Of a stretch of 64,000 nucleotides of DNA, positions 1 through 8,171 are shown in pieces; position 1 is the stretch's first letter; every line of letters starts with the position of its first letter. Source of the DNA: JAKEFM01 sp035695825 (GTDB lineage: Bacteria; Planctomycetota; UBA1135; JAKEFM01); the NCBI GenBank assembly GCA_035695825.1, contig DASRRH010000022.1, positions 62,001-126,000 of the forward strand. The letters run 5' to 3'. The notes under the pieces were generated by a model that searched no databases, was not told the DNA's origin, and was given only the letters and a program-made list of their open reading frames with translations. Both the position numbers and the translations under genes were made by a program.

Positions 1-723
1 CCGACCCGAAACCTCGAAGCCGAACAGGTCCCGGCCGAGGAGCCGATACCGGCACTCCAGAGGACGGCGCTCCCCCTCGGGTCCCAGCTCGTAGGTCTCG
101 GGCCTGCCCTGCCGGAGGGGTCCGAGGCGGGTTTGGAGGAGGAGCGCGCCGTTCCCGTCGAGGGCCATCGACTCCTGCCCCTCGCACCGGATCGCGAGGA
201 GATCGAGGTCCGCCCCGGTCTCGAGGAGGAGGTCGTACTCGAGCCTCCCCTCCCGCTCCCGGAACTCGACCGCGACGCCGGGATAGAGGCCCTCGTAGCG
301 TAGCCGGCCAAAGGCCGGGACGTCCGTCCGCCAGCGGGCCGGGTCGTTCCCCTTCAGAAAGTGGTGACAGCCCGGCAGCGGATCGAGAGGGACGGGTTCG
401 GCGGACGCGGCTCCTTCGAACCAAAGAAAGAGGTTCGCCCCGCGCAGCTCATCGATGCCGAGGTGCCGGGCGTCCTCGGCCGCGTGGCCGTCGGAGGGGA
501 CGCTACCGCACGGTTCGCGGCCCAGCAGTTGGAGGACGAAGCCTCGGTTCGAGAGGAAGGCGCGAAGCCCTCCCCCCGCGGCCAGGAACCGTGCGGGGCC
601 CTCCCACTGGCCGCGGTTCTCGACGAAGGCGAGAGGAAGCCGCCCGAAAGTGGGAGGCTGCGGCGAAACGGTCTCCTCGACGGAGAGGGGCGGAAACAGA
701 CAGAGAAGCGCCAGCTTGTTCAT
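1..723 (-). CDS. Secreted SBBP/DUF7948-type surface protein, N-terminal part (runs off the left edge)
   Basis: The reading frame opens at an ATG ending at 723 and stays open for 241 codons to base 1, so the C-terminus lies outside the window. After a short hydrophobic leader (MNKLALLCLF) comes the motif FVENRGQW, followed by a segment ending FLSNRGFVLQL. This is the hallmark start of the DUF7948 domain that precedes SBBP (beta-propeller) repeats in large secreted proteins of Planctomycetota and other phyla. The next segment (YEGLYPGVAVEFREREG, then YDLLLETGADL) is also typical of that domain. No Shine-Dalgarno is obvious. The role is probably an extracellular or surface-attached structural protein; the ligand is unknown. 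The family assignment is from motif recognition alone. Confidence 0.7.
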   Translation of the reverse strand, partial: MNKLALLCLFPPLSVEETVSPQPPTFGRLPLAFVENRGQWEGPARFLAAGGGLRAFLSNRGFVLQLLGREPCGSVPSDGHAAEDARHLGIDELRGANLFLWFEGAASAEPVPLDPLPGCHHFLKGNDPARWRTDVPAFGRLRYEGLYPGVAVEFREREGRLEYDLLLETGADLDLLAIRCEGQESMALDGNGALLLQTRLGPLRQGRPETYELGPEGERRPLECRYRLLGRDLFGFEVSGR

Positions 724-1024
724 GACCCACCCGCAACGCCGGGATCCTAGCCTCTCCGCCCGGAGACTGCGAAGAGGCCGGGTTTTCCCCCGCGATTCCG
801 CAGGTAGGACCTGCCTCGGGGCTGGAGCCCGGGTTGAGGAGGGAGGGGTTTCGTCCGGCCTGGTCGGAGGGGATCGCGGCGCGGCGGGTCGGGGCCCGGG
901 GAGGGGGCTCCGTCCGCGGCGGGGCACGAGGCGCCGGCGACGGAGGCCGCGTTCCTCGCGGAGCTGGCGGTCCGCTGCGGCGTCCGCTCGCGACGAGACG
1001 AGCGTGCGCGCGCCGGCCGGATTC
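724..1024. other. Non-coding spacer between two minus-strand secreted-protein genes
   Basis: About 300 bases with no convincing gene. It separates the stop of the LVIVD lipoprotein gene from the start of the leftmost partial gene, so it should carry the latter's promoter on the minus strand. I saw no recognisable -35/-10 or -24/-12 pair. The plus strand at about 905-1030 has a short coding-like stretch that I could not support as a gene. Confidence 0.5.
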
Positions 1025-3220
1025 CTACGGCGCGAAGCCGGAGGGGAGCGGGATCACGCGTACGCGATCGACTTCGGCGAGGAGGAGATCGTTTCCGAGG
1101 AAGTCGAAGTCGTAGGCCTCGTGGATGCCGGGCGCGCTCGCCGGCTCTTCGGCGACGAGGTGCGGGGCGAATCGATCCGAGACGTCGAAGACGAGGATTC
1201 CCTGACCGAGCGCGCCGTCCGCGACGAACAGGCGGCCGTTCACGACGCGCAGCGCGTGCCCCTCGAGGGGCCACGGGAAGCTGAGGTAACCCTGAACGAC
1301 GACGGCGGGGAACGCCGAGACGTCGAGCACGGCGATGTCGTTCGGATTGGACTGGCCGGTTTCCACCTGGGGCGGTCGCGCCATGTAGATCGCATCGCCC
1401 TGGACCGCGAACTCGGGGTCGAACGTCGTCGGGCCGGTCACGCCGAAGTCGAGGGCGTCGGTCGCGACCTGGCCCGCGATCGCCGGATTCGCCGGATCGG
1501 ACGCGTCGATTCCGTAGAGGATGCCCGCCTCGTGGACGTACACGCGCGCGCCGTCGACCGCGACGGTTCCTCCGACCTTCGCCGTGGCGGACGACAGCAC
1601 GATGTCGGAGAGCTGCGCCGGCGCGAGGGGAGCGGCGGCGTCGTAGATGCGGAGGTGCAGGTTCGGGGTCCCGTCCCCCACGTACGAAACGTAGAGACGG
1701 CTCCCGGCCACGGCGAGTTTGGTGCCGGTGCCGCTGAGCGCGAGCGTCGAGACGAGCGCCGGTTGGGCGGGATCGGATGCGTCGAGGACGGCGGTGTGTT
1801 CGTTGCCGGCGACATAGAGCACGGTTCCGCGCGCGGCGAGGTTGTGGCGGTTCGAGGCGTCGCCGGTGTTCGTCGGGAGGAGGCCGACGAGAGCGGGGTG
1901 CGCGGGATCGGAGACGTCGAGGATGCCGAGGACGTTGTTCGGGCTGTAGAGCACGTACGCCGCGTTTCCCCGGACGTGGACGTCCCGGATCTCGCCGAAG
2001 GTGAAGACGCTCGAGTCGAACGCGGGGGGGACCGGCGCTGCGTAGTCGGCGACGTCGAAGATGCGCAGCCCGAAGAAATCGTCGGCGACGTAGACGCAGG
2101 CCGTTCCCGCGTAGGCCGTGCCGGGGCAGGAGAAGTCGTAGGCGCCGACGTGCGGCGAGCGCGCGACGGGGTCGATGTACTCGCCCACCGTCGCGAACGA
2201 GGTCGGGGCGAGCGCGTCGAGGATGCGCGCGTAGGGGTGGACCTTCCCGCCGCTCGGCTTGTATCCGACGAGGCAGAGGTGGGTCCCCCAGCCGGAAACG
2301 CCGTGCACGTCGAGGAGATCGTCCGCGTAGGTCCCGAGGACGGCGGGCGACGCGGCGTCCGTCACGTCGACGATCTGGAGCATCCCGCCGCCGCTCGCGA
2401 CGTAGGCCGTGGCGCCCGAGACGAACACATCGTTCGCCGCCCATTCCTCCGAGGGATCGGGGGACGGCGGCGGCGCGGGGGGAGGGACGTTCGCGAGGAG
2501 CGCGGGCGCGAGGGGATCGGACACGTCGAGGATGTCGAGGCCGGTCTTGCCGTTCGCCGCGTAGAGGATCCCGCCCGCGACGACCATCCGGTCGGAGCGC
2601 GCCCAGGCGGTGTCCTCGGGGACGGCTTCCGGCGGCGGCGTCGTGAACGCCCCGGACGCGACGACGGTCGGATTCGCCGGATCGGAGATGTCGACGACGC
2701 GCAGGTTGTCGCCCCAGCTCGGCGCGCCGAGGAGGCCGACGAAGGCGTGCGTGCCCGAGACGGCGACGCCGCTCGCGTTGCCGACGTCGACGTGGCCCGC
2801 GACCTGCATGGCCGTGGGGCTCGAGACGTCGAGGACGACGAAGCCGTCCCCCTGGCCCGAGGAGACGTAGGCGTGCGACCCCTGGATCGCGATGTCGCGC
2901 ACCCAGCCCTTGATTCCGAGTTCCTGCGCGACGACCGGATTCGCCGGATCCGTCACGTCGATCGAGACGACCGGGCGCGCCGCCTCGGTCTTCACGAGGA
3001 TCACGTAGCGCCGCCCGTCGATCGCGACGCCGTCGGGAACGACGGCGATCTTGACGAACGAGCCCTGGGGAAGGTTGAGGGTCGCGGCCGTGTCGAGGGT
3101 GACGGGAGGACCCGCGGAACCCGCGCCGCCGCCGCCGACACCGCAGGCGAAGAGCGCGGCGCTCGCGAGGGAGATGACGAGTGTCGTTCGAACGGGCGCG
3201 CGGGCGCGGATCATCCCCAT
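1025..3220 (-). CDS. LVIVD-repeat beta-propeller lipoprotein
   Basis: 731 residues from the ATG ending at 3220 (a second ATG ends at 3214). Residues 1-26 form a lipoprotein signal: positive N-terminus, hydrophobic core, lipobox LFAC with the lipidated cysteine at about residue 26, then a Gly-rich linker. The rest is a long series of LVIVD-type blades of about 42 residues built on phrases such as VSIDVTDPANPVV, LRVVDISDPANP and LDILDVSDPLAP. LVIVD repeats are found in secreted propeller proteins of unknown binding function. An upstream in-frame extension of about 20 Arg/Pro-rich residues is rejected because it would bury the signal peptide. The protein is probably anchored to the outer or inner membrane and faces out. 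The gene is monocistronic as far as can be seen. Confidence 0.85.
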   Translation of the reverse strand: MGMIRARAPVRTTLVISLASAALFACGVGGGGAGSAGPPVTLDTAATLNLPQGSFVKIAVVPDGVAIDGRRYVILVKTEAARPVVSIDVTDPANPVVAQELGIKGWVRDIAIQGSHAYVSSGQGDGFVVLDVSSPTAMQVAGHVDVGNASGVAVSGTHAFVGLLGAPSWGDNLRVVDISDPANPTVVASGAFTTPPPEAVPEDTAWARSDRMVVAGGILYAANGKTGLDILDVSDPLAPALLANVPPPAPPPSPDPSEEWAANDVFVSGATAYVASGGGMLQIVDVTDAASPAVLGTYADDLLDVHGVSGWGTHLCLVGYKPSGGKVHPYARILDALAPTSFATVGEYIDPVARSPHVGAYDFSCPGTAYAGTACVYVADDFFGLRIFDVADYAAPVPPAFDSSVFTFGEIRDVHVRGNAAYVLYSPNNVLGILDVSDPAHPALVGLLPTNTGDASNRHNLAARGTVLYVAGNEHTAVLDASDPAQPALVSTLALSGTGTKLAVAGSRLYVSYVGDGTPNLHLRIYDAAAPLAPAQLSDIVLSSATAKVGGTVAVDGARVYVHEAGILYGIDASDPANPAIAGQVATDALDFGVTGPTTFDPEFAVQGDAIYMARPPQVETGQSNPNDIAVLDVSAFPAVVVQGYLSFPWPLEGHALRVVNGRLFVADGALGQGILVFDVSDRFAPHLVAEEPASAPGIHEAYDFDFLGNDLLLAEVDRVRVIPLPSGFAP

Positions 3221-3528
3221 GGTCTTGACGGGAGGCGCCGCTCGCCCCGGCGGTGTCGCCCGCGGGCGAGCCCCCCGCAATCTATCGGCCGCGGCGGTGG
3301 CGGGGTTGAGGGCCCGCGGATCGCCCCGCCGATCGACCCCAGGCGATCCGGGGAGGAGGCTTCTTGTCCGCCCGCAGGGGGAACGCCCCGCGCAAGGCCC
3401 CCTCGAGCCGGGCCCGGTCGCCGGACTCGACGATGGAGCGCCCCTCCTGCCCCACCTGCTGAGGCTCGGCCGGCTTTTCCAGCCTCCGGGATCGCCGTCG
3501 CACGTCCCCGCCGCTACGATGGGCAGGC

Positions 3529-3822
3529 ATGGCCCATATGTCGAACCGGGATCGCATCGCGCGCGCGGCCGAAGAGGCGCGGATCGGTGCGGCCGAGAAG
3601 GCCGCGAAGAAGGTCGTCCAGAAGCCGACCGGGAGTCGCACGGGGCGAGCGAAAGAGCCCGTGCGCATGAAGATCGTGTGGGAGGTGTGCAACACGGCCG
3701 GTACGCCGGTCAAGTCCTTCCCCTACCCGGACAAGGCCGAGGCCGAAGCCCACACCGAGACGCTCACCCGATCGACGGGGCGCACCCATATCCTCCGTCC
3801 GACCAAGGTGCCGATGGAGTGA
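3529..3822 (+). CDS. Small basic hypothetical protein
   Basis: 97 residues, no signal peptide or membrane span. The N-terminal half is Ala/Arg/Lys-rich and probably helical (about residues 5-45). The C-terminal half has a compact pattern beginning VRMKIVWEVCNTAGTPVKSF and ending RTHILRPTKVPME, which looks like a small beta-sheet fold. Third positions are strongly G/C, as in neighbouring genes, which supports real coding, and no competing gene on the other strand has recognisable content. A second ATG three codons in (3538) is an alternative start. I do not recognise the family. It is probably cytoplasmic and could bind nucleic acid given its charge, but this is a guess. Confidence 0.6.
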   Translation: MAHMSNRDRIARAAEEARIGAAEKAAKKVVQKPTGSRTGRAKEPVRMKIVWEVCNTAGTPVKSFPYPDKAEAEAHTETLTRSTGRTHILRPTKVPME

Positions 3823-4101
3823 CGCGCGGGCTCTCGATCAGGACCAGGAGACCTCCGTCCCGAGCTTCGTCCGCGCCTTCCACGGCCCGATCGGGCCGCC
3901 AGGGGGGCTGCCCAGGCTTCCGCCCCGGCCGGCCAGCCCGCTGCTGCAGCGACTCCCAGGTCGGTCGTTACCGGCGACTCGGCCGGGATTCGTCCCTGCG
4001 CTTGCCATGGACCCCCTGCCCCTCGTGGGTCGATTGGGTCGGTACGAGGGGAGAATCGCGCGAGAAGAGGCGTCGCGAAATTCGCGCTGTGGCTGCTCGC
4101 G

Positions 4102-4655
4102 GTGCAGGGAGGGATCGGCGCATTCGACACGCTCTACGACCACGAGTGGCGCGCTCGACTTCCTGCGCGCGGGCGCCGCGCCGCCTCGGAGCTCGGGCGG
4201 CACGCGGCGCGCGATCTTCTCTACGCCGTGATCTTCGGCACACTGCCGTGGATCGCGTGGCGAAGATCGTGGGCGGGCGCGCTCGTCGCCGTCCTCGGCG
4301 CGGAGATCGTGCTCACGGTGGCGGACTTCGTCGTGGAGAAGGGGGTCGCCGGTCGCTTGGCGACGTCGAAGAGGGCGAGCGAGTCACGCACGCGGCGATG
4401 GGCATCCTCCACGGCGCGATGGTCGCGAACCTCGTCCCCGTGATCGCCGCGAGGTGGCGCGAGCCGACGGCGCTCGCGGCGAACCCGACGCCGATTTCCG
4501 ACGCCATTCGGTGGTCGCTTGCCGCGATGGCGATCGGCGTCTTCGCATCGGGACTGCGCGACCTCTACGCCGCGTGCGGCTTGCCGGGCGGCGGCTGGCC
4601 GTGGAGCAAGCCCGAGGGCAATCGCGAGGCGGCGGCCGTTGAGGCGCGCGCGTGA
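4102..4655 (+). pseudogene. Frameshifted gene for a small four-helix membrane protein
   Basis: Two halves of one protein lie in different frames. The first half, read from GTG 4102 or somewhat upstream, contains GAFDTLYDHEWRARLPA and two hydrophobic helices ending in VLTVADFVVEKGV. The second half, one base out of frame, starts near EEGERVTHAAMGILHGAM and continues with two more helices to the stop at 4655. Restoring one base at about 4356 (a C in cgc-ttggc) rejoins them as RLGDVEEGERVTHA. The combined layout matches a family of about 170-residue membrane proteins I recall from other bacteria with the same FDTLYHHE and ERVTHA landmarks; its function is unknown. Either the gene is truly broken or the assembly has a single-base error. 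The true N-terminus is unclear because no good start lies upstream in frame. Its stop overlaps the GTG of the next gene, so the pair is translationally coupled. Confidence 0.65.
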
Positions 4656-5110
4656 TCGCTCGTCGCCGGTGGCATCGCGGCGTTTTCGTCGCGGCCGGCG
4701 CCTACAACCTCGCTTGGGGTGCGCTCGCGGCCCTCGATCCGCAGTGGCTTTTCCGCTTCGCGCAGATCCCGCCGCTGAACCACCCGGCGATCTTCTCGTG
4801 CCTCGGAATGGTCATCGGGCTCTACGGCATCCTCTACCTCGAGGTCGCGCGGCGGCCGGAGCAGGGCTGGCTCCTCGCGGCGGTCGGGTTCCTCGGCAAG
4901 ATCCTCGGCCCGATCGGCCTCGCTCGACTGATCGTCACCGGCGCATGGCCCGCGAGATCGATCGTCTTGTGCCTGACCAACGACGTCGTCTGGTGGGTGC
5001 CGTTCGCCCTCTATCTGTACGACGCGTGGCCCGCGTTCCGGGCGACGCGGCCGGGCGCAGCGGCGTCGCATGCGGAACGCCCGGTCCCTCGCGGGACTGA
5101 ACGCGAGTGA
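4652..5110 (+). CDS. Small multi-pass membrane protein
   Basis: 152 residues starting at GTG 4652, which overlaps the TGA of the preceding frameshifted gene (GTGA), so the two form an operon. Four hydrophobic segments are visible at roughly residues 8-25, 45-65, 72-95 and 100-125, separated by short loops; the C-terminal 25 residues are polar. The sequence contains YNLAWGALAALDPQWLF and a conserved-looking LGKILGPIGL. Proteins of this shape are widespread hypothetical inner-membrane proteins. I cannot assign a function. Association with the upstream four-helix protein suggests that they work together. Confidence 0.7.
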   Translation: MIARRRWHRGVFVAAGAYNLAWGALAALDPQWLFRFAQIPPLNHPAIFSCLGMVIGLYGILYLEVARRPEQGWLLAAVGFLGKILGPIGLARLIVTGAWPARSIVLCLTNDVVWWVPFALYLYDAWPAFRATRPGAAASHAERPVPRGTERE

Positions 5111-5213
5111 CGTCGCTCCCTCGGAGCGGGGACGGATTCGCCGGAGTCGCACCCCGCTCCGTTCGCGGGCGGTGGCTCGCAGTTCTTCGGGTCGGTTGGA
5201 GAGGGACTGCCTC

Positions 5214-5343
5214 GGTTCCGTGTTGATTCCGGTCCCAAGCCGCTACGGATTCTTGGGATGGGAGGAGGATGGCGGTCGGACGAGCGATCCGGTCGTAAGT
5301 CTCCTGGACGACCGGGCCCGACGGCCCGCATCAACACGGAACC
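5214..5343. repeat. Inverted repeat with 14-bp perfect arms
   Basis: GGTTCCGTGTTGAT at 5214-5227 is exactly reverse-complementary to 5330-5343. Allowing two mismatches the arms extend to 20 bp outward (18 of 20 matched). About 100 bases lie between them. The arms contain TGTTGAT, which is AT-richer than the surroundings. Possible meanings are a miniature inverted-repeat element, a recombination scar or the closing stem of a structured RNA. Confidence 0.6.
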
Positions 5344-5515
5344 GGTGCAGTTTCCACTCTCGCGGGTGGGGACTCGACTTCCAGGCGGTCCGGTTCTCGG
5401 AAACGAAGCCATGGCGGCCGGCGGACGCGGGGCTGGCGTTTCGACCTCGAAACGGCAAGGGCTCCAGCCGTTTCCGGTCCGGCTCGAAGGGCGCTCGCGA
5501 GGGCCCGAGCCGCGC

Positions 5516-5530
5516 GGGCACGTCCCTTGC
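5516..5530 (+). promoter_or_regulatory. Weak sigma-54-like -24/-12 site
   Basis: GGGCACGTCCCTTGC has the GG-N10-GC spacing and the TTGC core of a sigma-54 promoter (GG at 5517-5518, GC at 5529-5530). It lies so close to the likely GTG start (5543) that transcription would begin at about 5542, giving a leaderless message. That is unusual, so this may be chance in GC-rich DNA. Confidence 0.25.
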
Positions 5531-5542
5531 CCGGGCTCTCCC

Positions 5543-7318
5543 GTGGGAAGGCCCATCCTCCGCGCTGTCCCTTCCTCCCCCTCTCCGCGCGCCGTCGTCG
5601 TCGCCATCCTCTTCGCGCTCTCGACCGGGGGCGGCGCCTCCGCCCAGGCCTACCTCGTCCGTCAGATCTACGGCCCGACGGGGTCCTACTCCGGCTGGTC
5701 CGTGGCGGGCCTCGGGGACCTGGACGGGGACGGGACTCCCGAGTTCGCCGTCGGGGCTCCCGCAGCGGGGTTGATCGCCGGGAACGCGGTCACGGGAGGG
5801 GGACAGGTGCGGGTGATCTCGGGCGCCACCGGAGCGCTCCTCCGCGTCCTCAACGCGACCGGCGCGAACGACCGCTTCGGCGCCTCGGTCGCGAACCTCG
5901 GGGACGTGAACGGGGACGGGATCTCCGACCTCGCCGTCGGCGCGCCGCAGAACTTCCTCGCCATCACCTGCTACTGCTGGCCCTCGGGACCGCCGCCTGC
6001 GATCTTCGGGCCCGGATACGCGCGGGTCTTCTCGGGCGCGACGGGGGGCGTCCTCTACACGCTCACGGGGACGACGGCGGGCGGTTTCTTCGGCGAGCGC
6101 GTCACGGGCCTCGGCGACGTCGACGGCGACGCCGTCCCCGACCTCGTCGTCGGCGCGCCGCAGATGACCTACTGGTTTTCAGGTGGCGGGATCGGCTACG
6201 TCCAGATCTTCTCCGGCGCCAAAGGGGCGGTTCTTCTGACCCTTCCCGGCGGCGGCGGGTCGGGTTGCGGCAACTTCGGGATCGCGTTGGCGGGACTCGG
6301 GGACGTGGACGGCGACGGCGCCGGGGACCTGATCGTCGGGGCGAGGACTTGGTCGAGCCCCGGGTGCGCCCTTGTCCACTCGGGCGCGAGCGGGCTTCTC
6401 CTGTTCGCCTTTGCTGGGTCGGCCCTCGCCGAGGGCTTCGGCGCCTCGGTCGCCGGACCGGGCGATCTCGACGGGGACGGGATCCCCGACCTCCTCGTCG
6501 GAGCGCCGGGGTGGTCCTCCGCCGCTCTCCTCTACGCCGGGCGGGCCCAGGCGCTCTCCGGGGCGAGCGGCAACGTCCTGTTCCAGATCACCGGCTCGGC
6601 CCCGTACGGGTACCTCGGTCTTCCAGTCGCGGGCGCCGGAGACGTCGACGGGGACAAGACTCCCGACGTCGTCGCCGGCGGCGAGGACCAGGTGATCGCG
6701 GCGAGCGGCGGGGGCGGCGCGACGATCTTCGCGCTCGACGAGGAGGCCCTCTCCCTCTCGACGGCGGGAGACCAGAACGGCGACGGCCGGGACGAGGTGC
6801 TCCTCGGGTACACGTCGGTCTACGCGGGCACGATCGCTCCCAACGGACGCGCGGCGGTCTACTCCACGACGGGAGTGCCGTCCGGATCCTCCCTGTTCGG
6901 TGCGGGATGCGCGGGCTCGGGAGGATTCGTCCCGGCGATCGGCGCCACGGGCGGAGCGCCGGACGCCGGGACGGGAAACGCCGCCTTCGGGATCCGGCTT
7001 TGGCGCGCGCTGGGAGGAACCCCCGCGCTCCTCCTCGCGGGCGTCTCGTCCCAGGCCTGGGCAGGGATCCCCCTCCCGCTCGACCTCTCCCCCTTCGGAT
7101 TGCCCGGGTGCTCGCTCCTCGTCTCCGTCGAGGACTCGATCGCGACCGCCACGTCGGGAGCGGGTCCGGGTGCGGGAAGCGCGGAGATCTCGATCCCCGT
7201 CCCCACGGACGCCTTCCTCTCGGGCGGTCTCGTCTTCCTGCAGTGGTTCGTCGTCGATCCGGGACCGCTCCCGCTGCCCGGCGCGATGTCGCAAGGGCTC
7301 GAGCTCGCGATCCTGTAG
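5543..7318 (+). CDS. Secreted FG-GAP (integrin-like) repeat protein
   Basis: 591 residues from GTG 5543. This start gives a normal signal peptide: basic N-terminus, hydrophobic core AVVVAILFALSTGG, cleavage near GASAQA. Seven FG-GAP repeats follow at about residues 45-440. Each carries a calcium-binding-like loop such as GDLDGDGTPEFAVG, GDVNGDGISDLAVG or GDVDGDAVPDLVVG; the last two are divergent. FG-GAP repeats fold into an integrin-type beta-propeller that binds calcium and often mediates adhesion. The C-terminal 150 residues (FGAGCAG onward, ending MSQGLELAIL) form a separate beta-rich module. Its endings are shared with the proteins at 17162 and 37324, suggesting a common surface-anchoring or sorting domain. 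No Shine-Dalgarno is visible. Confidence 0.85.
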   Translation: MGRPILRAVPSSPSPRAVVVAILFALSTGGGASAQAYLVRQIYGPTGSYSGWSVAGLGDLDGDGTPEFAVGAPAAGLIAGNAVTGGGQVRVISGATGALLRVLNATGANDRFGASVANLGDVNGDGISDLAVGAPQNFLAITCYCWPSGPPPAIFGPGYARVFSGATGGVLYTLTGTTAGGFFGERVTGLGDVDGDAVPDLVVGAPQMTYWFSGGGIGYVQIFSGAKGAVLLTLPGGGGSGCGNFGIALAGLGDVDGDGAGDLIVGARTWSSPGCALVHSGASGLLLFAFAGSALAEGFGASVAGPGDLDGDGIPDLLVGAPGWSSAALLYAGRAQALSGASGNVLFQITGSAPYGYLGLPVAGAGDVDGDKTPDVVAGGEDQVIAASGGGGATIFALDEEALSLSTAGDQNGDGRDEVLLGYTSVYAGTIAPNGRAAVYSTTGVPSGSSLFGAGCAGSGGFVPAIGATGGAPDAGTGNAAFGIRLWRALGGTPALLLAGVSSQAWAGIPLPLDLSPFGLPGCSLLVSVEDSIATATSGAGPGAGSAEISIPVPTDAFLSGGLVFLQWFVVDPGPLPLPGAMSQGLELAIL

Positions 7319-7333
7319 TCGAGGCTCGGTCGT

Positions 7334-7354
7334 CGGCGGGGGGGGATCCCGCCG
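7334..7354 (+). terminator. GC hairpin after the FG-GAP gene
   Basis: CGGCGGG (7334-7340) pairs perfectly with CCCGCCG (7348-7354) around a 7-base loop, 15 bases after the stop. No T-run follows, so it could be a Rho-aided terminator or an mRNA-stabilising end. Confidence 0.4.
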
Positions 7355-7489
7355 CGCGACGACGGCCTCGGCGACGGCGAGCCCGAGGAAAGGGAAGACG
7401 GGCATGTGGTGGAGGGGGGGCGCCGTCTCCGGAGGCCTTGTGCCTCCCACCCATCCGGGCGGGCCCCTTTCCCCCGCGCGGAAACCATA

Positions 7490-7517
7490 TTGACAACTTT
7501 TATTGTCTATTTAGGAT
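7490..7517 (+). promoter_or_regulatory. Promoter with inverted-repeat operator for the ArsR-type regulator
   Basis: A TTGACA -35 box (7490-7495) is followed after 16 bases by TAGGAT (7512-7517), a plausible -10 box, with the gene starting at 7524. The -35 overlaps an inverted repeat GACAA-N6-TTGTC (7492-7496 and 7503-7507). This short patch is conspicuously AT-rich for this genome. ArsR-family repressors commonly bind such repeats across their own promoters, so autoregulation is likely. The role is inferred; the bases are directly visible. Confidence 0.6.
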
Positions 7518-7523
7518 GCTCGC

Positions 7524-8171
7524 ATGGTGCGCCGAGCTACGCCTCCCCGGCCCGCGAGCGGCCTGCGCGTGATGGACGACCCCGCCCAGGTGGCGGCGGC
7601 CCTGTCGCCCGTGCGTCGGCGCCTTCTGGCCGAGCTCGAGCGCGAGCCCGATTCTGCCGCGGGCCTCGCCCGGCGCCTCGCGCTCCCGCGCCAGCGGCTG
7701 AACTACCACCTGCGCGTGCTCGAGCGCGCCGGCTTCCTCGAGCTCCTCGAGGAGCGCCAGCGGCGCGGCTGCTTCGAGCGCGCCCTGCGCGTCTCGGCGC
7801 GTGCCTTCGTGATCGACCCGGCCCTGCTCGGCTCGCTCGGCGCGGATCCGGCCGCGATCCAGGACCGCTTCTCGTCCCATTACCAGCTCGCCACGGCCAC
7901 CAAGCTCCTGCGCGAGCTGGCCGAGCTGCAACGCGGCGCGGAACGCGCGAGGAAGACCCTGCCGACGCTCACGCTCGAGACCGAGGTGCGCTTCGCCAGC
8001 GCCGAACGGCGCGCGGCCTTCGCCCAGGAGTTCGGCGCCGCCCTGGCGCGCCTCTCCGCGAAGTACAACGACGACTCCCCCGGGAGTCGCGCCTTTCGCT
8101 TCGTCCTCGCCGGACATCCCGTGCGCAAGGACGCTTCCCCGACCCCCACTCCCGAGGCAGGCCAGCCATGA
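7524..8171 (+). CDS. ArsR-type winged-helix transcriptional regulator
   Basis: 215 residues. A winged helix-turn-helix occupies about residues 15-100: SPVRRRLLAELE, then LARRLALPRQRLNYHLRVLE as recognition helix region, then the wing ending CFERALRVSARAFV. This resembles the HTH_20/ArsR group that pairs with SRPBCC-fold proteins. The C-terminal half (about 110-215) is helical and charged and may sense a ligand or dimerise. No metal-binding cysteine cluster is seen, so arsenic or metal sensing is unlikely. It overlaps the next gene by ATGA (8168-8171), so the pair is co-translated. Leucine codons are much richer in CTG here than in flanking genes, a sign of separate origin. Confidence 0.8.
   Translation: MVRRATPPRPASGLRVMDDPAQVAAALSPVRRRLLAELEREPDSAAGLARRLALPRQRLNYHLRVLERAGFLELLEERQRRGCFERALRVSARAFVIDPALLGSLGADPAAIQDRFSSHYQLATATKLLRELAELQRGAERARKTLPTLTLETEVRFASAERRAAFAQEFGAALARLSAKYNDDSPGSRAFRFVLAGHPVRKDASPTPTPEAGQP

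Larger units (their letters stand above)
5111..5542 (+). other. Structured non-coding region upstream of the FG-GAP protein
   Basis: 432 bases without a credible gene. It holds a 14-bp perfect inverted repeat (5214-5227 with 5330-5343), an inner CCCAAG/CTTGGG hairpin near 5234-5257, and a separate 7-bp hairpin GAAACGG/CCGTTTC (5449-5455 with 5468-5474, 12-base loop). The downstream gene can be extended in frame into this region, but the extension lacks a signal peptide and is compositionally odd, so I treat it as untranslated. It could be a long leader, a small RNA or a remnant of a mobile element. Confidence 0.4.

Noticed and set aside
905..1030. Plus-strand coding-like stretch (EAAFLAELAVRCGVR) faintly like a TilS or N-type ATPase fragment
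   Set aside because: Too short, no flanking motif or start, and no second conserved block.
3277..3290. Minus-strand GG-N10-GC sigma-54-like site about 57 bases before the LVIVD lipoprotein gene
   Set aside because: Only GGC and TTGC match; with this base composition one or two such matches are expected by chance in non-coding DNA.
455..3670. A plus-strand open frame of more than 1000 codons
   Set aside because: It is antisense to the LVIVD lipoprotein gene, is Arg/Gly/Asp-rich without domains, and reflects the high GC content, which removes stop codons from shadow frames.
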